This document shows positions 56,457 through 64,000 of a stretch of DNA of 64,000 nt, piece after piece. Position 1 is the stretch's first letter. Every line of letters starts with the position of its first letter. The notes beneath the pieces were generated by a model. The model ran no database searches. It was not told the origin of the DNA and saw only the letters and a list, made by a program, of their open reading frames with translations. Both the position numbers and the translations under genes were made by a program. This DNA comes from Pezicula radicicola (taxonomy: Eukaryota > Ascomycota > Leotiomycetes > Helotiales > Dermateaceae): contig PDUO01000022.1 of NCBI GenBank assembly GCA_003008705.1, forward strand, positions 396,549-460,548, written 5' to 3'.

Positions 56457-58785
56457 TCTATCATTACTCATTATCCTTAATCATCATCATTATCCTATGG
56501 GCCAAGTAAGTTACACACCTTTCTACTTCAACACTGCAACACAGCTAACATCTACTTAAGGCTTTGATGGGGGTTGTCTCGGAGGAAAGGGGGATACGTG
56601 TACTCCACCCAAAGCCCTCGGTTGGCAGGGGCCTGTGTTTCCCATAGGGGGGAGAGAAACAACATTGTTATCTCGTGGTCTCCCCCCTTGAGCCTGTGTT
56701 CTCCGGAGTGCACTATCCCCCACCGCGAGTATGTTCGCCGCGAGGTCCCTTCTGAGGTACTGGTAAGTATCCCTCTCTGTCACTGCCTTGCTGCAATAGC
56801 TAATTGAAGATAGATCCTTAACGAATCTTTATCGACATATCACTATCCACCCTCGGAAGGACCTCCGCATCTTTATTCGACTCATCCTTATCCGCCTCAT
56901 CATTATCCGACCTATCCTTAACGATACATCATTACGGCATCCTTACGACATCCTTAACACCCACTGAGGCCTGGGCAACCTCTTTGGTATCCTTACAACA
57001 TCATTACTCGACATTCTTATTCGGCACATCACTCTTTGGTTCTTTGGGAGAGAACCGTGCCTTTCTTTTCTTTTCCGATGCACTGTGGGCACAGTCATCA
57101 CTTCGGAGTTTCAAGTCTTCTGGGGAGACCTCCACTTCCATTCTTTCAGGCCGGGGTAAGGTCTTCAGGGTCGATGCAGACAGGGCATGCGATCGCGGAG
57201 GACCTCTCAAAACTCGTACTACCGACATCTCCGAGGTGACATCTGTCGCGGAGGAGCATTATTCCAGAGATGGCTTCGGCCGTGGATGGAATACGTCTTA
57301 GACTATGCTGGAAAGCTGGGGCATGGGGTTGGCTACCTATGACCTTCGTCACCTTAGAGGCATAGTTCTTAAGAGTGTTGGAGTAGCTGTGTCTTTGTGG
57401 AAGGTGTCCGGTTTCAGCTGGGTCACAGGCAAGGTCGTGATTACTTCCCGTCCTTTGGACAATGGGGCATACCTTCGTCTGAACATGATCTGTAGCGCGG
57501 CTCCTGAAGCAACTTCATAGTCATTTTCGCAAGAGAATGCTTGATCTTTGGAGGTTTTGGAGCTTTCTTTTTAGTATGAGGGGAAGATCTCGAGTTCATT
57601 GGTATTACAGTACTTCCTTTGACTTGGGCCAGTTGCTTGCGACTGGAGAAGTCTTCTTTCTCTGTCTTTATTTGGCCTATCTTTTTGTGGGGACTTGGGG
57701 GCTCTTTATACACACCCTTAGGTTCTCTAGGGATCTGTGTTTCGGGTTACTGGTATTACACTGGCTCCATGTAACCCGGTCCAGCTTGCTGGATACTTTA
57801 TCTTTTATTTTTTCATTGCATTGCTCCTTTTGGAGTGGTGTGAAGAAAAAAAATGGGGGATGAGGGGATCAGGGGATGGAGATTGGATAGTATTATGGAA
57901 AAAAGATAAGTCGCCCTCACCCTTCTTGAATTGGGGAATCTTTTACTGATTATGGAATTGTAGAAGGAAGTCTCTTTCAATTGTTGATTTCATTGTTGAT
58001 GATGGATTGTTTATTGTGAGGAGAAGGGGTTTGTGGTTGGGTTTGGTTGGGTTGTAAGATGGGAGATGGGATATGGGAGATTGTGAGGTTTCTGAGGGTT
58101 TAAGTGGTGAGGATTGGGTTGACGCGGCACAATAGGATTGGGAGAGAGGAGGGAACGGGAGAAGGAACGGGGTTTGAGAGTTGGGTGGGAAGGGGTGGAA
58201 GCAAGTAGAGGGAAAGTAAAGGGCTTGAAAAATAAACGAAAGTGTTCTGTGGAATTTTGATATTGTTATGCGACCGTCATCCTCTGGCGACTACAAACAT
58301 GTAGGCCCATTCCCATACACTAGTTCCATACAGAATGTAATTCCACTTTTCCTATAATATGTTGCTCCCAATAACATTGCCATTCAACATGTATTGTGGA
58401 ATTAGATATTGGTATGTAGGTAGCTACTTTAGGAACCTGGTTTATTTGAGGTATTGAGTTGCCTTGCATGATTGAGTTGATTTGGTTTTTGATTTGAGGA
58501 GCTCATTTGGGGGGTGGAAGGGGTTGGCCGACTTCACCTCCACAGTGTCATCTACATTAAAGGGGAAGTCACGTTGGACAGTAGCAGGCTGAGATCGACC
58601 CAGGTCTCCAGAACACCAAATTATCTCGATTTGGACCACTCGGCCAGATTCACAATCTACGGCACATCACGAAGGCCTTAGCCAGATGGTTTCTTAGTAA
58701 TTACTGATAGAAGCGGCACAGGTATCAATTTAGCAACTCGGCAAGTTAGAAGAGCAATCCACGATATACCCGAAGCCAGGTCTTA
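56457..58785. other. 2.3-kb low-complexity region; possible minus-strand gene at about 57713-57004
   Basis: 56780-57020 is a degenerate ATCCTTA/CATTATCC simple repeat. On the minus strand, several adjacent open stretches have basic, protein-like composition (SSPHTKKKAPKPPKIKHSLAK near 57560; EKKRKARFSPKEPKSDVPN near 57030), and the minus-strand upstream sequence to 58250 is pyrimidine-rich like a fungal promoter. I could not build a consistent exon chain with an ATG, so no gene is claimed. A 22-bp imperfect direct repeat (TGTGGAATT...GATATTG.TATG) occurs at about 58250 and 58393. Confidence 0.35.
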
Positions 58786-61700
58786 TCAACCCCTCATCCA
58801 CTCCGAAACAACATCTTTCTTAACCTCTCTGTCCACGACTCCTCCATTCACAAGTATCTGCCTGCCTCTCGAATTATTCAACCCAGCAACCCTCTTAGCA
58901 ACCTCATTGGCCTCGAACAAGCTGACCAACCTGCGTTTTCTATCACTCTCCGACATATCCCGATCAACGCCCTCACATATCTCCCACGTTCGCTTTTTGC
59001 TTTCCTCTGGGGTGTGCTGTTTTGGCAGGAAGTCACGAGCGTTCTTATTGATGATAGAGTCGCGATCATGTCTATTGCCAAAAATGTTGTAGCTGTTTGA
59101 TACTCGTGGTGGATCTTCCACGCAAGATGCGATGTAGATATCGCTCGCCATTTCGAGAGGCGTGCGACCCGTAGTGTTTTCGCGGTATAAGAGGGAAGGT
59201 TTGAGAGAGAGGAAGAAGGAGGTGAGGGTGCTGAGGCCTTGCTTGATTGCCTGGTGGAGAACATAGGTCAGTATCTGCGACGGAAGAAGAAGAAGAACTA
59301 CTCACGACGTGCAAGGGAAGATCTCCCTCGCCGTTGATCATCTCCAATTCCTCCAAACTCGAGTACTTGAAAAGAATAGCAGCAATATCGCTATTCTTAT
59401 AAGGCCTATAATTTGTTGCCATCCAATATGCCAGTGGCGTCAAAGCACCAGGAGTTCCTGAACACTGCTCCAACATCATTTCTTTCACGGCCTGTTTATC
59501 GAATAGTTCAATTAAGCTTAACAGTCTCTCTGGACTACGCTTTTCATCGAAATTCGCCTGTTGGGTAGATATCATTGAGTGAATGACATTGTGGTTTAGC
59601 TTGTCGCGGCTGCGTTGGTTGGCTCCACACGAGATGAGATATGAGACCACTTCCTTGCGTTGAGCAAGAATGGCGACGTGAAGCGGGGTCCATCCTTCAG
59701 ATGATTTTTGTTCAAGGGTTTCGGGAACGACAGAAACTAGATGCTTGATCAATGCTAGGTATTTGGGAGTTGAGTATTTGTCTGGGCTGTTTAGAATGGC
59801 ACAATGGAGGACCAGTTCACCTACAAAAAGTCAGCATACTGTACTAATCTGAGTAACTCAGTTGATCCGAGGAACTCAATTCATCTGAGTCACTCGGAAC
59901 GACTGGGTAATCAACAGAACTTACTCTTTGCACCCAACCACGTCCGCAGAGTTTTGTCGAAACCACCCCCACTTTCCTCCAAAGCCTTGATTCGCTTATC
60001 ATGCTTATTCTTCTCAGCGAATTCTCCGTACTGGCGCGAGGGTGCCGAGCTCATGAACCAATCCACTGAATCTAAGTTACCGAGATGGGCTGCTTCTAGC
60101 AAAGGGGGTACATTCTCCCTGACGACTCGAGCGTAATCGTAATTGCCAGGCGCCTGAGCCCAATCTGCTCTCTTCTTTCCACTAACGGTGAGACCTTGGT
60201 AGTAGCGCGGTTTGGTCTTGATTTCAACACCACTCTTATGAATAAAGTCATCGAGAGGAAGGCCAACACCAGTTTCTTTGATCATCTCTGCCAGCATGGC
60301 TGTACGACCAAGCCTAATTGCGGTTAGAAAGATATGGTAGCCGATGTTATAACATCTCTGGTCATCTTCTTCTTCGGTAAGGAGGGCTTGCAGCTCGCTT
60401 CCAACTTCGATGACGAATTTCAGTAAGTCCATGTCATCAATTTCAACGGCATACTCCAGAAGGGTATATTGGCTGTCTTCCCGGCTAGGCTTGCCTCCGT
60501 GGAGTCTTTGTGGCACACAGGTCCATTCGATCATGGTCATTGGCGCTACATCACTCTTTACAACATTTGATACTGATCCAATATCCTCAAATGTAAACCT
60601 GTCACTAACAAGCTCCGAGAATATTGGAAGGTTGTCATCGTTATCGCTGTCGCTATCTTCATCGTAATCGTCTACAGTCCTCATTGTCCATCTCTGTCGG
60701 TTGGTCTTGCCATCATCGACATGATACTGTGCAGCACAAATCTCGATAATCTTCTTAGCAAGATCTTGATGACCTCTCAGAACTGCTATGGAGAATGGGC
60801 TAAAGCCATTTCCATCTTGAACTGCAATTTTGAGAGGAGAATTGACTGGCTTGTTCTCTAACCATGCCCAAGGAGCTAAGGTCATGGCCTTAATAGTCTC
60901 GAGGTCATTACTCCAAGCAGCTTCAAAGAGCTTGATGTAGCCATCTTTTTTGGTGTCGTTCAAATCGGGAACCCTGAAACGGAATGAAGTCTCGTAGGGT
61001 GCGGGGCCCAGTGATTCATATCTGTACTGGTTGCTGTACGTGAGAGGCTCGGGAAGGCCGGGATACATCTCTTTGAACGATTTTGCACCAGCTTCAATCA
61101 ACGTCTTTTCTGCCTGCTCAAGCTCTTCTATCAGCTTCGATATAGCTTCCTTCTTTTCAGCGACACCATCGTCGTTTTTCTCCTGCATTTTCTTGTAAGC
61201 ATCCCATGCGATCTTGTTGCTACGCTTAGCTTGCTGGTAATCATAAATTGCACTCCATTGTCGATAGGTGCCATTTGAAAGACCATAGATGTATGAGGCT
61301 GCGCCACGCAATGTCTCTGGCTTATTAGGTCTGTTGAAATTCTGGTCTGGTTCCTTGTACTCTCGTAGTGCTTTCAGCTTCTTCTGGATGATATCCAGGA
61401 GGCTGTCCCCTCCTTGATACGTAGTGTTTTGAGGATTTTCCAGAATACTGTAGGCCATATTTTCCAACGATCCAGGATTAGCACCGTACGCAAGAAGGTT
61501 CTCAACAGTCTTTCCCATCTCCTTGCATGCTGCCAAGATAATTGGTTGGGTGACCGCGCTTTGATACTTTTGCATGTTCTGCTCAGGACTTTGGCTTTTT
61601 GCCCATTCATTCTTCGACAAGTATACCTGAATCCAATCATCTAATGTAATAATGGGGCTAGCACCAAATTTGAGTAGTGTCGATGCCATGTCTTGATAGC

Positions 61701-64000
61701 CATTGTTGATTGCGGTAAGGAGAGGGGTTTGAACACTGTCTCCCCACCCAGGAGTCGGAGACACATTTTTAAGAGCATTCTGTGCGGCTGGACCTAAATT
61801 TCATCTTATCAGCTTAGATCTTATGGCAAGGCAAGTCTTGACTTGAAAAATTAAAGCAAAGAAAATTGGGGTTAATACCGTCAGCCTCGAGCAGAATATC
61901 GATGATATCCTGTCTCTTATTGGATACGAGGTAGTGAAAGACGGTAATTCGATTCATATCTGCCTGAGCAGATGAGGCACCAAGATCAAGTAAAAGCTTG
62001 ACGACTTTCTTAGCTCTCTCAGCGGGCAAAAATGTAGCCAAAAGAATAGACATGATAGCGCCTCTAGGCGTGCTACCGCCCGGTTGAACAAGCCTAGACG
62101 TTTGCTGAGTTAGACTTCCTTCTTCATTTGTGTCAGAGATTATTCTTACTTTACTGGTAGAAGCACATCTGCGCCGTACTCGGAGACAAGGAGTTCAATA
62201 ATTTCCAGATGTCCGTTCAATATGGCCAGATGTAAGGGCGTGAGGCCATAGTCCCATGCTACAACGTCAATATCGTACACGTCGGGATCCTGATCATCTG
62301 AATCATCAGGAACTCCCTCCTATCTCAAGATCAGCGAGGAAAACGTTTAAAAGATCCAAGAATTAGGAGGAAATGGTAGGAAGAGAGTTACTCAAGCCAA
62401 GTGAGTTACTCAGATAACAACGAAAAATTTCACACTCACATTCGCATTCTGTTGCTTCTCGGTGTCAATCTTCACAAAGCTGCCCATGGTGACAGAGTCA
62501 TCCTCATCCTCACTGTCGAGTGTGATTTCGGAGGCTTCTGAGTCGCTATCGTCATTCTCTCCTTCTTTGCTGTCTTTTGCTTTCGTGACTTTTTTGGCAG
62601 CACGACGTGCCTCCTCCTTTTCTTGTTCCTCTTCCTCGTTTAGCTCGCTTTTAGCCATCAAAGATTTAACCACTCGAGCGTTGCCTCTTGCCGCTGCAAT
62701 GTGAAGAGCGGTTCGGCCATCCACCAATCTTGCTATTAACCTCGCGCCGTGCTCGACGAGACACTCAACGATCTCAGGGGTTGATGTCATGCAAGCGAGA
62801 TGCAAGGGGGTGCGTCCTGTATAGTCGCGACGGTTGACATCAACACCCTCTTGAGAGCACCAGTCTTCAACATGCTCCAGGTCACCATCAACAATTGCCT
62901 GACACAATCTGGCGGTATCCCCAACGTAGGCCATTGTCGTCCACTCGTCGTCCGTAATGGGATGGAAGCTTCCAATTTCTTGCCGACCTGGATCGTCTTT
63001 CAGAAACTTTAGTTCGCCAGAGACATTAGCCTTGCTATCTTCTTCAGCAATGGCAATTTCCTCGTCAGTCTTTGGAACTGGACAAAAGCCGCAGCAATCC
63101 TGAAGGACTTCTTCTGCAGTCCCAAAAAAGCATGGATGCCTGTGCAAGTAAACAAGGCGAACATTATCATCGGGCTGATTCCACTCGGCGTTCAGCAGCA
63201 AATCTTTGGCGTAGAGCAAACGATTGATTCTGGCAGCATGATATTTTGGTCCATAGGGTACCGTCATAGTGTGATAGGATGCAACCTCCTCTTCTTCAAC
63301 CCATTCGGCAACGTCATCCTCTTCTTGGTCTTTGATATTGCCTCCCATCTTGTGCTGATTACGCAGGTTCCGGTACAAAGCAGGTCTACCACGTTCTGCT
63401 CTTCTTCGGTCCATATAAGAATCTCGATCCTCTGACTTGGGCAGCTTTTCAAGTATGAGGAGTCTGGCCAGCCCCTGAGTTCGGCCAAATGAGCGTTCGA
63501 AGATAGTTGGGTCAATCCGTGTCCGGTCAAGCAGAGGCCAGTGAACCTCAAAGCCACGACGACTATACTTGGATAGACGATTTTCGTAGGAAGGAGATCG
63601 TCTTGTGAGATCGATGGTATTGCATTGGGTCATGAAGGAGGCTATAGCCCGAGGAGCAGCATAAACCTGGTCGCCAGTGTAAGCCGCACAGGCACAGTCA
63701 ACATCAAAACCTGTGATAATCTGGGAAATTGAATCATAAAGACGAAGGACAACTTGGATATGACGTGTTGGATATTGGCTCGCAATGGTAATGGCGTTTT
63801 TAGTTCTGATAGTCGTGGTCTCGTGCAGAATGCTATCCTTGATATTGCGCTCGATCTGTTTGATCTTTTCAAGAGCTTGTTCCTCGTTCAGTCCATAGAT
63901 AAAAAGATCGACGTCACTAGCTGGCGCCAGATGTTCGTGATAGTATTCTCTCAGACTTCTCTTGTTACCAGCCCACTTCTCGGGCACGGGAAGAAGAGCC
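58786..64000 (-). CDS. Large ankyrin-repeat protein with N-terminal nucleotidyltransferase-like region (5' end beyond window)
   Basis: A protein of more than 1550 residues, its start lying beyond the right edge. Exons: >64000-62440, 62319-62150, 62093-61879, 61793-59925, 59820-59306 and 59250-58786, all in phase. The visible N-terminal part contains PASDVDLFIYGLNEEQALEKI, RHIQVVLRLYDSISQIITGFDVD and PRAIASFMTQCNTIDLTRRS, reminiscent of nucleotidyltransferase folds with a DxD pair. Ankyrin units follow: DYTGRTPLHLACM, DGRTALHIAAARGNARVVKSLM, DYGLTPLHLAILNGHLEIIELL, GWTPLHVAILAQRKEVVSYLISCG, and weaker ones between. A coiled, Lys/Glu-rich stretch (LNEEEEQEKEEARRAAKK) and acidic tracts (DSDSEASEITLDSEDEDD) separate blocks. 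Two introns carry the 18-bp repeat family. Cellular role unknown. Confidence 0.88.
59845..59898. repeat. Three 18-19-bp units (minus orientation) in an ankyrin-gene intron
   Basis: Read on the minus strand: CGAGTGACTCAGATGAATT, GAGTTCCTCGGATCAACT, GAGTTACTCAGATTAGT. It lies inside the 59821-59924 intron. Confidence 0.6.
62385..62418. repeat. Two 18-bp units in another ankyrin-gene intron
   Basis: GAGTTACTCAAGCCAAGT (62385-62402) then GAGTTACTCAGATAAC. It lies inside the 62320-62439 intron, close to the donor side. Confidence 0.65.

Noticed and set aside
56780..57020. ATCCTTA/CATTATCC repeats as a CRISPR-like or protein-coding array
   Set aside because: Units are irregular without constant spacers, CRISPR does not occur in fungi, and no long frame is open.

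Overview
The window is nuclear DNA of a filamentous ascomycete (Pezizomycotina). The signs are short GT-AG introns of about 45-75 nt, a single 5S rRNA gene away from any rDNA, and fungal-type families (Zn2Cys6 and C2H2 regulators, PTH11-like receptor, HET, Clr5, eqolisin, Dal5-type transporters). AT-rich tracts also carry C-to-T decay that looks like RIP. Leotiomycetes is my guess, but I cannot prove it from sequence alone. Coding regions were built by joining exons by eye. The exon phases add up for almost every gene; exceptions are stated.

Layout. 0-9.4 kb: the N-terminal part of a Dal5-type MFS transporter, a PTH11-like receptor, the mitochondrial glycine decarboxylase P-protein (GCV2) and a tiny TOM5 gene. 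9.7-20.2 kb: a compact block of SDR reductase, GST-like protein, C2H2/fungal_trans regulator, 2-oxoglutarate/Fe(II) oxygenase and MFS transporter. An identical 13-bp site, CGGAGCTCCTCCC, lies in all three promoter regions of this block, which looks like a small co-regulated metabolic cluster. 20.5-33.4 kb: a truncated arylsulfotransferase, a Zn2Cys6 regulator, a 5-oxoprolinase-family enzyme divergent from a second complete MFS transporter, a hAT-like MITE and another Zn2Cys6 regulator. 33.9-42.6 kb: a second SDR, a HET-domain gene interrupted by a mariner-like MITE, 3 kb of repeat-bearing intergenic DNA and a secreted glutamic peptidase. 43-53.2 kb: a hypothetical gene, a Clr5/TPR protein, two decayed copies of the HET-gene MITE, an AAA+ ATPase, 5S rRNA and a glutathionyl-hydroquinone-reductase-like GST. 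53-64 kb: low-complexity DNA with a Ser/Pro-rich hypothetical gene, then a large ankyrin protein running off the right edge.

How the genes may work together. The best functional unit is the 13-mer-linked block: two oxidoreductases, a GST-like protein, a transporter and a resident regulator, as in secondary-metabolite or xenobiotic-catabolism clusters. No polyketide, peptide or terpene core enzyme is visible inside it. The second unit is the oxoprolinase/MFS divergent pair, probably uptake and opening of a cyclic amide. Repeats are informative here: three related mariner-like MITEs at different stages of decay, one hAT-like MITE, an 18-bp tandem unit recurring inside introns, and 5S-derived fragments.
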